The notes beneath the pieces were generated by a model. It was not told the origin of the DNA. It ran no database searches and saw nothing but the letters and a program-made list of their open reading frames with translations. A DNA stretch of 64,000 nucleotides from Schistocerca nitens (taxonomy: Eukaryota; Arthropoda; Insecta; Orthoptera; Acrididae): NCBI RefSeq assembly GCF_023898315.1, contig NC_064621.1, forward strand, positions 539,359,383 through 539,423,382. Direction: 5' to 3'. This document shows, piece by piece, positions 46,601-56,419 of this stretch; the first letter of the stretch is position 1; each line of letters begins with the position of its first letter. The position numbers were made by a program, and so were the translations under genes.

Positions 46601-49600
46601 GTAATGTAGCTCTTGGGCATTATACACGATTTCAGATGGACAATACTGCTTGTTCAGTTTTATCTGGAATCGCTGCAGCACAGGCTCATATTGTTCAGCA
46701 TTTCGTGTCACTGAAAGTTGTTGGTGTTTCCTTGTAGGCCTCATTCTCAACTGTTGAGTAGTGCATATTGCCCATGGCTTGTAAACAATACAAAATATTG
46801 CATAGAAGCATTCATGTCATTTTTCAATTTTCACAGATGCCATTTTGAATTCTCTTACCAGTTTCAAAAGTCATTCCCATGAAGGTGTTGGAATGAAATG
46901 TGGAAAGAATCGTGATACCACTAACACATTCAGGCTGTCTTGTAGTGAGGTGTGTTGTGTGTTACAGTTGTAAAATGTTGGTTGCGTTTGTCTCATCATA
47001 TGCCTTTTTTGCCTCCACACTTTAAATTCCTTTGATATATCTAAGCATGCAACTGCATTGTTATTCTGATGTAAAGAGGCAACGGGCCTTGCCGCAGTGG
47101 ATACACCAGTTCCCGTCAGATCACCGAAGTTAAGCGCTATCGGGTGTGGCCGGTACTTGGATGGGTGATCATCAGGGCTGCCATGCACTGTTACCATTTT
47201 TTCGAGGTGCACTCAGCTGAGTGATGCCAATTGAGGAGCTACTCAACTGAATAGTAGTGGCTCTGGTCAAAGAAAACCATCATAAAGACCAGGAGAGTGG
47301 TGTGCTGACCACATGCCCCTCCTATCTGCATCCTCCGCTGAGGATGACACGGCCGTCGGATGGTCCCGATGGGCCACTTGTGGCCTGAAGACGGAGTGCT
47401 ATAGGCTTGTAAAAGTGTACATAGCTTCACTAGCAACTTGTGAGATTGCCACAACAGCAGAACAAAGACTGTTGGTCTTAAAGTTCACAGATATGCAGAT
47501 GAATCATACGTGAATTAGGTGTTCTATTTGATACTGCGCAGCACTGTTATCACATTAGCTACTGATCAAATTCCACTCGTGTTACATTATTGAAGTCTTC
47601 TCCAAAGGCCCTTTCCAATACCACAGGAAAAAGTAAATACTTCCATTTAAATAAAGAATAGTCGGTGTCATCATTATACAGCTATAAACGTTAAATATGA
47701 CTTGGTTGTGTCGGAAAATATATCAATTTGTCCACTAGGTCTTAGTAAAAATTGCGCTTCAGCATACCTGGTTGGCTGTTAAAACTGTAACTCCAGGAAG
47801 GATATCAGATTACAAAATTTCACTTATCTGTGTATATACTTTATAATAGGAAGAATACACAATTAAATTTGTATGTTATTATATACAGAGCTGCTAGCTC
47901 TGGCAGCAACAATAACTTTAACCTGGCTGTGCATAAAGTCAAACAAATGAAAGATAAAGGTACATCATTCCATGTATGTCAGAGGTCATCAGTCTCTTGT
48001 CAACTCAAGCATGAGAGCATTGCATAGATGCTGAACAAAATCCGGTGCCAGATCCTACAGCAGAAGCATTCTCCATTATGAAGAGGTTTACTGTTAAAAT
48101 TCTGAGACAGTATTTTGCAAGAAGAGTTGGGCAACAGATTACTTCATCCCACACACATCTGGTAAAATAACCACATTGAAAAAATCGTAGAAATTACAGC
48201 TTATTTGGAAGCTTCGGAACAATCAATCTTTTCATGTACCATTCACATAGGGAACAGGGAAAGGGGAAAATGATAATGATACTGGAAGTACCCCTCACCA
48301 CACTGCATAAAGTGGCTTGTGGATTGTATAGGTAGACTAGGGTTATCTCCTCCACAATACCTTACCCTGGAAACAAGTTACTGAAAGCATCACAAAGGTA
48401 TTTATAGAAATTTGCATTGCAGACATTTAAATAAATCAACACAACAGATTACAGTTGAGTATTAAACTGAAACAGGCCTTAGGCTTTGTCAAAGCCCAGT
48501 TTCAGGTGAAACTGTGCTGTTACAGAGCAAGAAACAGCCATGAGCTGTTGGTACAGAGACATAAACCAAGGATCTCATCATGACCCAGTGATTGCTTTCA
48601 TCTTTGATATTGAATTTGAGGCATTTTGTCTCCGTGATAACATTATAGTTGATGTGATAGCAAACTACAAACAGTTTTGTTAGGACAGGGGTGAAATTGG
48701 GGAAGATGTGTATCATCATACATACAGATACAATATGCCCCTCTGTCTGCCATGTCAGCTGATGAAGGAAGCACATGAAGGCACCAAAATATTGTGTGGT
48801 TTCTACCATCTCATTTGGATAAACTCCCTTTAACAGCATGGATTTGACATTGTAAACTTTTGTGATAAATTAAACTATTTTATACTGGAACTTAAATCTG
48901 CACATATGTGCATAGTTTCGATTTTTAATCGAAGTCAGTGTACACTTTGCAGCTGATTTAAAGTTACTTTCTTTCACAAATGTGAATATTAATCTGGCTG
49001 TCTATAAACTAGGCTAAGTAATTTATTCGGAATTATTGTAACATCCATCGTCTTGACTGCTTCATCTCTTATGACTCTTCTGCAGTTCCATTTCAGCTTG
49101 ACTTGCCAGTTAACTGTTAAAGATATGTTACAAATTGCTGTGCACTGTAATCACATGTACTTTTACAGTATAAATTGGTTTGCTCTTCTAATGGTAGCTA
49201 AATGATAAATCATAAGTGCCTTTTGATTCCAACTTCATACAAGGATTAATCTGCCTAACAGATTGAAGAAGTGTCAAACGAGGACACAAACACACATCTT
49301 CATTTTATGAGGGCAAAGCTAAAGATACAGATTAGAGTCTCAATTCAGCATGTGACACTTTTGTATAAGATAAGTTAATTCTGGTGAACACTCCACTAAA
49401 AATTCAAATTTCAGGCTAGATAGATGTATTTGGCTTGCATCTTGAATAAATGATGTTTTCTTCTCTTCGGTTTTGTTCTGCTCATTGTTCTTAATGAATG
49501 TAAATTGGTAGTCAAGATGTAATAACAACAATTATTGATTTTCTGTTGTAATATTAAGTTCATGTTACGGAATGCATATATAAGTGAAATGTTGTTTAGG

Positions 49601-49794
49601 ATGTGGTTAGATAGTGTACCTGATGTGTACAATGACCAGCAAAAGCATGCAGATCTATGTAAGAACTAGTGTTCCTTTTGACCAGTTTACATGTCAGGAA
49701 TACTATCCAGTTACTATCTATTTGACTCTTCATTTGTTCATTAATTATTGTCATATGGAACTTTGTAATGTCTTAATAAGAATGATGATTGCAT

Positions 49795-49835
<41 letters not shown>

Positions 49836-52800
49836 GATCTTTTATCTTTAACAAGTGTTAAGAACACAGAAAATGCATGTCAGTGTCCCTTTGTAGGAGT
49901 TGGTTGGTATATTGTTTGTATTGTTAAGAAATTGGATTGTATGCTCATTTTCAGAATGGCAGGAAGAGTGCTTGAACTTAAAAGCATTGAATGACAGGAA
50001 GAATTTGGTTTATGCACTTCCTACAAGTGGAGGGAAAACTTTAGTTGCTGAGATTTTAATCTTTCGGGAAATAATGTGCCACAGGAGAAATGCTATATTT
50101 GTTTTACCATACGTCTCAATCGTTCAAGAGAAGGTAAGGAAGTTTCTTATGGAAAATGTAATTCTCAACTGTGTTGCAACGTGTAGAAACGTAGAAATTT
50201 TTGTTCTTTTTTCTGCTATTAAATTCTTTCTTTCAAGTAAAGGTACGCTCTATGGCCCCTTTTGCTGTTGACCTGGACTTCATGCTAGAAGAGTATGCAG
50301 CTGGTAAGGGACAATATCCTCCAACAAAGAGAAGAAAGAGGCATTCTGTATACATAGCAACAATGGAAAAAGCACTTGGCATTGTCAACAGCCTACTTGA
50401 GACAAAGCGAATGGAAGAAATAGGGCTTGTAGTGGTTGATGAATTGCATTTAATTGGAGACACAGACAGTTCACGGTCAGCAACTCTGGAAATCCTCCTC
50501 ACAAAGCTTCGTTTCTCTGCTAGTAGGTATTTGGAACTGTACTATATATTGAAATTTATGTTGAATTGATGCTGTAACAAAATGTAAAGAAAATGAAATG
50601 AAGGTAGTTTACACAATGTGTTTTTTATACCATTTTGATCTATTTGTTCTACCTTATGGCTTACACAATAGTAAAATAACTTTTATTTTGCTGGCAAATC
50701 TTGTAATCATGAACGGTCTTGATTATGTATGTGAGATATTTTTCTCATAATATGGTGGAATAAATAATGATTAAATCGTGGGTCAAGCGTATAATATGTT
50801 ACAATTTCCAGTCTTTACACTTATAGTGCTTGCTGGAATTGGGTAGCAATGAAATGACTGCCCTAATCCCCCAGCTCTTAAGATCCTTGAAGAGAAAAGC
50901 TGGTGGCCATCGGCTTTCCTGCAGGCACCCTCTTTGCTTGGCTATCAGGCAGATTTTCCAGAACTTTAAAGGTTTATTGCATCTAACCACCATAATCACC
51001 ACTCAGTCTCTTGTCCAATGACTTCATCAATTTCTACTGAGCTGTGGACACGAGTAATTAAGAAGTAACTACAGGCTGGTTACAATTAAACTTTCACTGC
51101 TTGAGTGGGCCCCCATGAAAAATGAGTGAGCGTAGGACAGTGAAACTTTGTGGGAACACTTGTAAGGACATGTGGAAGAGAAATAACAAATAAACCATTT
51201 AAAGACACACATTTTAAGGTCCACCTGAGAGGGTAGCATTTTTAATTGCCTTTCATGCTTACATTCCAGGTTACAAACGTTGCTCAATATGATGACTATC
51301 TGATCTGATGAGTAATGTAAAGTTTGTACGGATACCATTTCGCTGTTGTTTGCAGCAATTTTTGAATGGTGGACCATGGAATGTTCATCTGTCATGGCAC
51401 AGCTCTTGCACTGCTTGAAACTTGCACATTGTGTCCAACATTCCCAGCTATGCCAACAGTAACTTCTTCAACATTTTGGGACACTATTGGCCATCTGCTT
51501 CCCCAGGAGCAATTCCCAAATTGACAGTTAATTCAAAATTCTGAATCATTCTTCAACATTGGTGCAGAAAGAGCACCTCTCTGTATTCCTGTAATGCTTT
51601 GATACTCTCGAAGAGGAGCAGCACTATTGTTGTTGAATTGCTCTAACAGCTTTATGATTAAAGCGCTGCTCACCTTTTTCAGGCTCGTGTTGATTGTCTG
51701 CAACCGTAATATGCACTGGTGCTTAAGTTTCAACAGTATGTTGCCGTACCAGTACCGATGCCTAGCGACACTTAATGACAGTAACTCTAGTAACAACACA
51801 AATCTTGCAGCACACAGTCTGAATATCCTTCCCTATAAAGTTGGGCACCCATACGGTAAATACTTTTCTGTCTACACTGGCTCAAGTAGCGAAAGTTTAA
51901 TTTTAACCTCTCAGTAGTTTGGAAGAAATTTTAAGCATTGAGTAAAGCAGAAAGAGTACAGTTTCCATATAAGGAAACGTTTAACACTGGGCACCCTCTG
52001 AAAAAGGCCTCCTTTGCTAGCTGTTTGAGCTTGTGACTAATTATATCTGGTAAGATACAAGCTTACTCAGTCTGAAGATCTCCCTGAGCTATGTTCATCT
52101 TCAGCGTGTTCTCAGCCTTCCAGAAATGATGTGTGTCAGTGAAAAACTTTTGTTCTTGATAAGGAATGTTCCCCATAGCCTTGTTTCAACTTTTCAGGGG
52201 TCATACTCATGGATTCCCAAAGGTTAACACAAAACTTGATGGTGTAACAATGTTCTAAATTCTGCTGTTCCATTTTCGTAACACGCAACAAAAACACAAC
52301 TTTGCTGATGGTGCTCTGAAAAATCACGTGATGGCACTACAGAGCTGAAACGTGGACTGAGCATTTGGAAGGGATGAATACACTGGTCCACACAAGTAGA
52401 ACAACACAGGTTTACCAGATCACTTGCTGTGCTGTCAGCCTCATTACTTTTCTCACGTACGTCATATGGCAGAACAGCATGAGTAACATACAGACTTACA
52501 TTTTCTTATTATTTTAAACCACTGTATTTGCAAGCCAGAGGCAATCATATTGTGTAACCAGTGGGTATCCCGTATCATATGATCATGCCAGATGCTGACC
52601 CTATAATGATGCCAAATGTGGTCTGATTTTGTTTGTTCTCCTTGGAGCCTCCACACATGGATATGTGCATTATGATGCTGTATGCAGAATGGGGACTCAT
52701 TTGAAATAACAGTATGACCCACTCCTGTTCCAGTGTCGTCATTGCGTGCATCGCTATTGGCATGTCTTTCTCTGCTGCCACAACAATAACCGAAATGTTG

Positions 52801-55800
52801 GCAGTTGGTGGTGCTCAAGAAGTCATTACACCGTCTGAGTACCTGTCTTTCTGTAAACAAGCCCATTTCATAACATAAGGTATGTAGCATGGCTGTATGG
52901 TCCTTCACAACTGAGTGAACAAAATGTCTGTCCCTTTGGACTTGAGGCCGTTGAGTCCTTGCATGGCATGGAGTTTCACGCTCCTCTAACCCTTCATTCA
53001 ATATTCACATAGCAATTGTAATCGACCAATGTGAGAAGCACTGTCATGGAACAATAAACCACTGTCTTGATAGTCCATGACCCTGCTGCTGACAAATCTG
53101 ACACATGCTTGTAGACCTTCCTCCTCTGACATGAGGCATCACACCATCTTCTCACAATTAGTCAACATTCAAATGCTGTTTCTGAATGAGTAAGATATAC
53201 AGAATGTAGATGGCACTATTTCCACCTACTTTGTGTGGTGCTGAAATGCTAATTATTTGCTTATGCAAGCATGTAGTACGCTATATGCAAATTTAACATT
53301 TGTTGCATACAAGCTTCATGTTGTGCAATTTTAATTGCCAGCAATATAAGTAAATTTTCTTTTATGGACTAAACACTACTTTCTTGCAATGTTGAATTTT
53401 TCATTTTCACAGAATGTTAGTGGAACTGGAAGTCATATTAAATAAGTGAAAAGCTATTTTAACCAACTGGGGATTTAATTCTGGCCCTTCAGATTTACAG
53501 TGTGATATTCATCTCGATATCCACTGAAGCACACTTTTGAAACATGTACATATAATTATTTCTTAAAAACTGTTGTCATAGTGTGTATGTTTTAATTTTT
53601 AGGGCATGTCCAAATAGTAGGAATGAGTGCAACCATTGGCAACATTCAGGAAGTTGCTACATTCCTAAATGCTGAAATTTACTCACGCAATTTTCGTCCT
53701 GTGGAACTGAAGGAATATGTGAAATGCGAAAGAAATATTTTTGAGGTCAATTCGAAATTGAAAGGTTCTGAAGAAATGCTCTCTCTTGTTAGGACCATGG
53801 ATATGCCAGTAAGCAAGGAGAATGTCTGCTACTTTTTTATTATTGTTATGATTTTGTATCTAATAAAAGAATGTTTCAGCCCCCATCATGCAATGGAGAC
53901 CAAGACCATATTGCTCGATTAGTGTGTGAAGTAATACCACATGATTCTTGCCTAGTGTTTTGTGCCACAAAGAAAAATTGTGAAAATGTTGCATTGCTTG
54001 TGTCTAAGAATTTGCCAAGGTAACTTGAAACAAAATATATATTATCTTATACAAAATCAAGTATTTTCTTTTTGGCTGGTGTCTGTATTCATCTTTCTTC
54101 TATTGCAGAGAGATCTTGGACCACAGGAAAGAGGAGAAACAAGCCCTGATAAGAACTCTTATATCTGAATTGAATGGTAGTCTTTGTCCTGTACTGCAGA
54201 AGACATTGCCTTATGGAATGGGATATCACCACTCAGGTACCACTTCCATAATATATTTGTCCATTATAAGACAACTTGGCTAATACGAAAGTTCCACAGG
54301 GTATGTTGAAAAAATTTCAGGTCTTACAGTCGATGAACGTAGGCTTTTAGAAGAGGCTTTCCTTGTTGGCACACTGTGTTGCCTCTTTTGCACGTCAACA
54401 TTGGCAGCCGGTGTGAATCTTCCTGCAAAAAGAGTTATCCTACGTTCTCCATATGTTGGACAAAAATTTCTGAGTCCCAGCCGATACAAGCAAATGATTG
54501 GTAGGGCTGGTCGTGCTGGTTTTGGAGCCTCTGGTGAAAGCATTCTAATTTGCAAACCTTCAGAAGTTCATATGGTTTGTAGAATTATTTTATTTAATTT
54601 AATAAATGAAACAAATACAGTGACAATGTTAAAAGTTCAAACATTTAATGATGGCAATTTTTTTTTTAATAGTAGTAACCAGTAATTGCACAAACATTTC
54701 AAGATATTACTATGACAAATTTTACACATTAGCAAAATGTAATCTTAGATGAACACATGTGAAAAATGAAAACTGTTTCCGATCTGAAACTCTGTGTCCC
54801 ATACCTACTTCGTGCAAGCAGTTTATTATTCAATTACACAGTCCTTGGGTGCTTCGTGGAACAACTGAGGGCACCAGTATGTCACTGAACCCCCTTTGCA
54901 TCTTCCAAACTCCACAGAGATTTTATTTGATTTGAAAGACAAAGCAGAAACGAGTGGCAAGTTGAGACTTCAAGTCAGCCAATAAGGTATCTCAGGTAGT
55001 ATAACCGACAGTGCAAAATCTATAAAATACAAGTATCCAGATTTGAATCTAAGTTTGCCACACTGTTGAAATTGTCACTCATGTTCATTTGGAATTTAAG
55101 TTCATTCTACTGAACCTATCAATAATTTGTAGAAAGGAAATCTTCTGACAAGTGTGAAAGATAGAACTGAAAGGGATCAATGAGATTTCAGGTTTAAAAC
55201 CAAAGAACAGATACAATTATACACAAGAAGTTGCTCAAAGGATGAGGGGCTGATCTTGATCCTGAGCACTGAAAATTGAGGACCAAGTAATTTCTGTCAG
55301 CATACCTTTTATTGTTTGGACAAAAGAACTCTATTGGAAAGTATCTAACAGGAAGTCACAGCTTTGGCTACTTAGTCATTTTTCTGGATTTTGGTGTTGT
55401 GATTCAGCTTTCAAGGAACTTTAATTTATTTCATACTAAGTTCTTACGTGTTTTGAAGAAAATGGAATGAATGAATAATTTATGGAATGAACTCTCAGAT
55501 TGTAGTTATGGTTCTGCTGTAGAATATTTTGGAACTAATGAAAATTTGAGCCAGACCTGGTCTCGAACCTGGATTTCCCACTTGTTGATAGCAGTTACCT
55601 TAAACACTTCTGCTATCCAAGCATGCTTCCAAGAGCAGCCCAAATTTCTGACTGTCCCAGTGTCTAATCTCCCATGCACTCAGATTATTGCGTTTGACCA
55701 AAGGCATGTAAGAGTTAAATTTTGTGTTATGTTACATTTGATCATTTCTCCTCTCTCATGTGTTTTAAATTCAGTATTTTCAACTTTCTCCAGAATCTGA

Positions 55801-56419
55801 GCAGTTTGCCATCAAAGAATTTCCGGGTTAAGATTGCAGTGGTTTACATCAAAATGGTTTAGTTAAGAATTTATACCCATTGAATACCATTTTATTTCAG
55901 TGTTGCTACACTAAATATATTAATACCATTAGTGCAAAAAAAGTTCTTAAACATTGTGCAATATTCACATTTGGAAAACCTATTTTTCAGCTAATGCAAA
56001 TACTCAAACTACTTTTCAGGTTAACAGCTTAATTCAGTCTCCAGTTGATGACGCTTGCAGCACTTTACACAAGCCAGATAATGTCGGTCTCCAGACGCTA
56101 ATGCTCAGTGCAATTGGTCTAGGGTTGGCAACAACACGTGCTCGTCTGCATGATCTCGCACGCACCACTCTCCTTTCAGTTCAAGAAAAAAGACTTGAAG
56201 TTGATGTACTGCAGCTAACAGATGCTGCTGTTTCTCATCTTGTTCGGACTGGGGCAGTAGCTATTGTGAGTTCACCAGCAGTGGTAAATGAAAGCGATGT
56301 GCTGTCAGTAAGCATGTCCACTGCATGCAATGTGTCTTCCAGCAAAAGGAAATCCCGGGTCACATTACACTCAGAGACTGAACTTACTGTGAGTAAATTG
56401 GGACGTGCTGCCATGAAAG
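26693..56419 (+). CDS. HELQ: HELQ-type DNA helicase, exons 1-8 (3' exons off window)
   Basis: A superfamily 2, Ski2-like 3'-5' DNA helicase that acts in the nucleus on stalled forks and double-strand breaks (insect orthologue mus301). Exons: 26693-27695, 49955-50133, 50243-50522, 53603-53808, 53880-54019, 54109-54236, 54321-54574, 56020-56419. They total 2590 bases and 863 whole codons. All introns are GT/AG and all phases match. Motifs: Q-like FFGLP (313-317), Walker A TSGGKT (358-363), DELH (460-463), MSAT (495-498), [23 protein letters not shown] (673-680), [10 protein letters not shown] (703-712) and a winged-helix KLGRAAMKG. The order and spacing match vertebrate HELQ (about 1100 residues), so about 240 C-terminal residues are missing on the right. 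POLQ is excluded by the HELQ-specific lead-in GLP...GIDKLYEWQ. No disabling changes are seen. Confidence 0.93.
27866..28741. other. Intronic, unassigned
   Basis: AT-rich intron sequence with short G runs near 28290-28310. Nothing recognised. Confidence 0.5.
28742..29050 (-). mobile_element. tRNA-like repeat, second copy with inverted ends
   Basis: Begins GAAACTTCCTGGCAGATTAA like the copy at 13329-13645 and keeps GGATATTACGGAGACATGGC in minus sense. Unlike that copy, its right side (about 28978-29007) is an inverted copy of the left end, GCCAGGAAGTTTT, followed by more family sequence. It looks rearranged. No clear target duplication. Confidence 0.65.
29051..31087. other. Intronic, unassigned
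   Basis: AT-rich. Simple runs only: (GA)n followed by about 14 G at 29896-29919, G-rich patches near 30090 and 30290-30310. No gene seen. Confidence 0.55.
31088..34396 (-). mobile_element. Full-length RTE-type LINE with 11-bp target duplication
   Basis: ACCATGACAGT at 31088-31098 and 34386-34396 flanks a 3287-bp element in minus orientation, opposite to HELQ. RNA-sense order: short 5' UTR (34385-34074), endonuclease, linker, reverse transcriptase, and an ACAACA-type tail. A single main ORF of endonuclease plus RT without RNase H and a short repeat tail fits the RTE clade. Confidence 0.93.
31116..34073 (-). pseudogene. RTE endonuclease-reverse transcriptase, broken
   Basis: Pieces in order: 34073-33337 endonuclease ([28 protein letters not shown]); 33328-33062 end of endonuclease ([12 protein letters not shown]); 33058-32459 linker and RT start ([15 protein letters not shown]); 32311-31940 RT with VRQGCSLSP; 31973-31116 palm and thumb ([11 protein letters not shown] at the catalytic box) and the C-terminal domain ([16 protein letters not shown]). 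Breaks: frameshift near 33330, stops near 33061 and 32461, frameshift near 31973. Motif A reads FVALEKAFD where FIDLEKAFD is usual, so a catalytic aspartate is alanine. The copy is inactive but not old. Confidence 0.9.
34397..35629. other. Intronic, unassigned
   Basis: No reliable frame. A stretch near 34980-35340 could be a degraded 5' part of the LINE that follows, but I cannot support it. Confidence 0.4.
35630..37020 (+). pseudogene. Decayed CR1/Jockey-like LINE
   Basis: Plus strand: an endonuclease scrap [11 protein letters not shown] (about 35717-35750), later [19 protein letters not shown] (RT start, 36436-36495), then [21 protein letters not shown] and [17 protein letters not shown]. 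It is the same family as 13656-15440. It stops at about 37020, where Tc1 sequence starts. Confidence 0.75.
37021..37609 (+). pseudogene. Tc1-like transposon, 5' part
   Basis: Begins GGATGTGACAAAAGTCATTGG, a 5' end I recognise from Tc1-like elements. It encodes a helix-turn-helix region: [27 protein letters not shown] and [14 protein letters not shown]. Stops interrupt the rest; the catalytic domain is absent because the element is cut at the (TC)n tract and LINE end that follow. Confidence 0.8.
37610..37682. repeat. (TC)n microsatellite
   Basis: About 60 bases of pure TC followed by an impure C-rich end. On the minus strand it is (GA)n and forms the 3' tail of the RTE-like copy on its right. 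Confidence 0.85.
37683..39660 (-). pseudogene. Diverged RTE-like LINE, 5'-truncated
   Basis: Minus strand: 39654-39139 gives the endonuclease-RT linker ([39 protein letters not shown]); the middle 38900-38100 keeps RT similarity in broken frames; 38050-37700 gives the C-terminal domain ([32 protein letters not shown]). It is a different subfamily from 31099-34385 and much older. Confidence 0.8.
39661..40837. other. Intronic, unassigned
   Basis: AT-rich intron. No gene or repeat recognised. Confidence 0.5.
40838..41049. mobile_element. Fold-back (MITE-like) element, arms about 90 bp
   Basis: The left arm has TTTTATAAAATGCATTTTAA then AGCTGTTTATTG; the right arm ending at 41049 is its inverted, diverged copy. 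A short middle of about 30 bases carries GTAGG and CCTAC. No coding capacity. Confidence 0.75.
41050..41374. other. Intronic, unassigned
   Basis: No gene recognised. Confidence 0.5.
41826..44050 (-). mobile_element. Tc1/mariner-like transposon with about 200-bp inverted repeats
   Basis: Flanked by TA on both sides (41824-41825, 44051-44052). The two ends are inverted copies over roughly 200 bases (about 41826-42060 and 43830-44050), starting CACGGTGGTCCATCTGAAG against CAGGGTGTTCCATCTGAAG. Total 2225 bp with one transposase on the minus strand. It lies inside an RTE remnant. Confidence 0.88.
42390..43452 (-). pseudogene. Tc1/mariner-like transposase, broken
   Basis: Start ATG at 43452 ([20 protein letters not shown]). 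A TGA interrupts after DRFPNR. Then a helix-turn-helix region ([21 protein letters not shown]), a frameshift near 43100, and the catalytic core: [14 protein letters not shown] with the first D and [19 protein letters not shown] with the second, and [13 protein letters not shown] with the third. Residue order and the TDEATF motif match an insect mariner-like group with a long spacer. Further stops follow. Dead copy. Confidence 0.85.
44401..44720. other. Intronic, unassigned
   Basis: No gene recognised. Confidence 0.5.
44721..44919. mobile_element. MITE with about 60-bp inverted repeats
   Basis: Arms 44721-44780 and 44860-44919 pair with each other: GATGCTGAGTTGCAGATAG and CACAACAAAAAGACTG against their complements. 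The middle has AAAGCTTTCAGCCAGTAAGG and an (AC)n run. I recognise it as a common arthropod MITE type. Confidence 0.85.
44920..45214. other. Intronic, unassigned
   Basis: AT-rich, nothing recognised. Confidence 0.5.
45215..45428 (-). mobile_element. SINE family 1 with 12-bp target duplication
   Basis: TCAGTGTGGTCA at 45215-45226 and 45417-45428 flanks a full-length element (45227-45416) in HELQ intron 1. B-box intact. Confidence 0.95.
45429..47083. other. Intronic, unassigned
   Basis: Several short open frames on both strands but none with family resemblance. Treated as intron. Confidence 0.5.
47084..47400 (+). mobile_element. 5S rRNA-derived SINE
   Basis: The first 110 bases are 5S-like, with the internal promoter elements in order: GATCACCGAAGTTAAGCGC (A-box region) and TACTTGGATGGGTGATC (C-box). 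The body continues with GGTGCACTCAGCTGAGTGATG and ends in a hairpin GGCCACTTGTGGCC followed by TGAAGACGGAGTGC. 5S-derived SINEs are a known class. It is not a 5S gene: the 3' part of 5S is replaced by SINE body. No clean target duplication seen. Confidence 0.88.
47401..49794. other. Intronic, unassigned
   Basis: Intron sequence without recognised genes or repeats. Confidence 0.5.
49795..49834. repeat. (ATC)n microsatellite
   Basis: About 13 ATC units, 120 bases before HELQ exon 2. Confidence 0.9.
49955..50133 (+). CDS. HELQ: HELQ exon 2 (Walker A)
   Basis: Residues 335-394. Acceptor TTTTCAG/AATGGCAGG. Carries WQEEC, the Walker A TSGGKT with Lys362, and [12 protein letters not shown] (motif Ia). 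Donor AAG/GTAAGG, phase 0. A 109-bp intron follows. Confidence 0.95.
50243..50522 (+). CDS. HELQ: HELQ exon 3 (DELH box)
   Basis: Residues 395-487 plus one base. Starts VRSMAPF after the acceptor [25 protein letters not shown] is motif Ib, and [11 protein letters not shown] is motif II. The donor A/GTAGGT is chosen because it joins exon 4 in frame; GTATTT a few bases on would not. Confidence 0.93.
50523..51069 (+). other. HELQ: HELQ intron 3, left part
   Basis: The intron runs 50523-53602 (3080 bases). This part shows no repeat I recognise. Confidence 0.6.
51070..51917. mobile_element. Non-autonomous DNA transposon in HELQ intron 3
   Basis: The ends are inverted, diverged copies: GGTTACAATTAAACTTTC...CTTGAG at the left against the complement of CTCAAG...GAAAGTTTAATTTTAACC at the right. 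About 850 bp without a transposase. Confidence 0.65.
51918..52299 (-). pseudogene. Mariner-like transposase, N-terminal scrap
   Basis: Minus-strand residues [20 protein letters not shown], then [16 protein letters not shown], are a mariner-type helix-turn-helix start; a degraded continuation follows after a stop. No catalytic domain. Confidence 0.7.
52300..53345 (-). pseudogene. Tc1-like transposon remnant
   Basis: The right end, read on the minus strand, is GCTGGCAATTAAAATTGCAC, a Tc1-type end I recognise. The reading at 53001-52462 has scraps of the catalytic domain ([21 protein letters not shown], where VIFSDESRFCL..RVWR is usual), so the first catalytic D is Asn. Highly decayed, no intact frame. 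Confidence 0.7.
53603..53808 (+). CDS. HELQ: HELQ exon 4 (motif III)
   Basis: Completes residue 488 and codes 489-556. [13 protein letters not shown] carries SAT, then [11 protein letters not shown] typical of HELQ. Acceptor TTTTTAG, donor CCA/GTAAGC. A 71-bp intron follows. Confidence 0.95.
53880..54019 (+). CDS. HELQ: HELQ exon 5 (motif IV)
   Basis: Residues 557-602 plus two bases. [20 protein letters not shown] and NCENVA are motif IV. Acceptor GTTTCAG/CCCCC, donor CCAAG/GTAACT. An 89-bp intron follows. Confidence 0.93.
54109..54236 (+). CDS. HELQ: HELQ exon 6
   Basis: Completes Arg603 and codes 604-645 plus one base. [21 protein letters not shown] is the conserved segment before motif IVa/V. 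Donor TCAG/GTACCA. An 84-bp intron follows. Confidence 0.93.
54321..54574 (+). CDS. HELQ: HELQ exon 7 (motifs V and VI)
   Basis: Completes Gly646 and codes 647-730. [18 protein letters not shown] is motif V and [12 protein letters not shown] is motif VI with its arginine finger. Acceptor AATTTCAG, donor ATG/GTTTGT. Confidence 0.96.
54575..56019 (+). other. HELQ: HELQ intron 7
   Basis: 1445 bases. A short tRNA-like repeat scrap may lie at 55545-55670 (GTCTCGAACCTGG). No open frame is convincing. Confidence 0.65.
56020..56419 (+). CDS. HELQ: HELQ exon 8 (winged-helix region)
   Basis: Residues 731-863 plus one base. [17 protein letters not shown] and [16 protein letters not shown] match HELQ after the second RecA domain; [13 protein letters not shown] closes the winged helix. 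Acceptor ACTTTTCAG, donor AAAG/GTATGG. Continuation past 56420 reaches a stop, so the next exon must be further right and was not found. Confidence 0.92.

Larger units (their letters stand above)
27696..49954 (+). other. HELQ: HELQ intron 1 (22.3 kb)
   Basis: Donor GTATGT, acceptor TTTTCAG. It splits a Glu codon (G/AA) between KLY and WQEEC. It holds a complete RTE-type LINE, several LINE, Tc1 and mariner remnants, fold-backs, SINEs and simple repeats, listed separately. Confidence 0.9.

Noticed and set aside
46486-46737. Short plus-strand frame with a hydrophobic stretch (VLIIVTVVA)
   Set aside because: Too short, within an intron, no conserved motif and no splice support.
47090-47200. Possible 5S rRNA gene
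   Set aside because: Only the 5' 110 bases are 5S-like; the rest is SINE body, and several bases differ from 5S.
55471-55800. A 109-residue plus-strand frame in HELQ intron 7
   Set aside because: It lies over a tRNA-like repeat scrap and does not match HELQ or another family.
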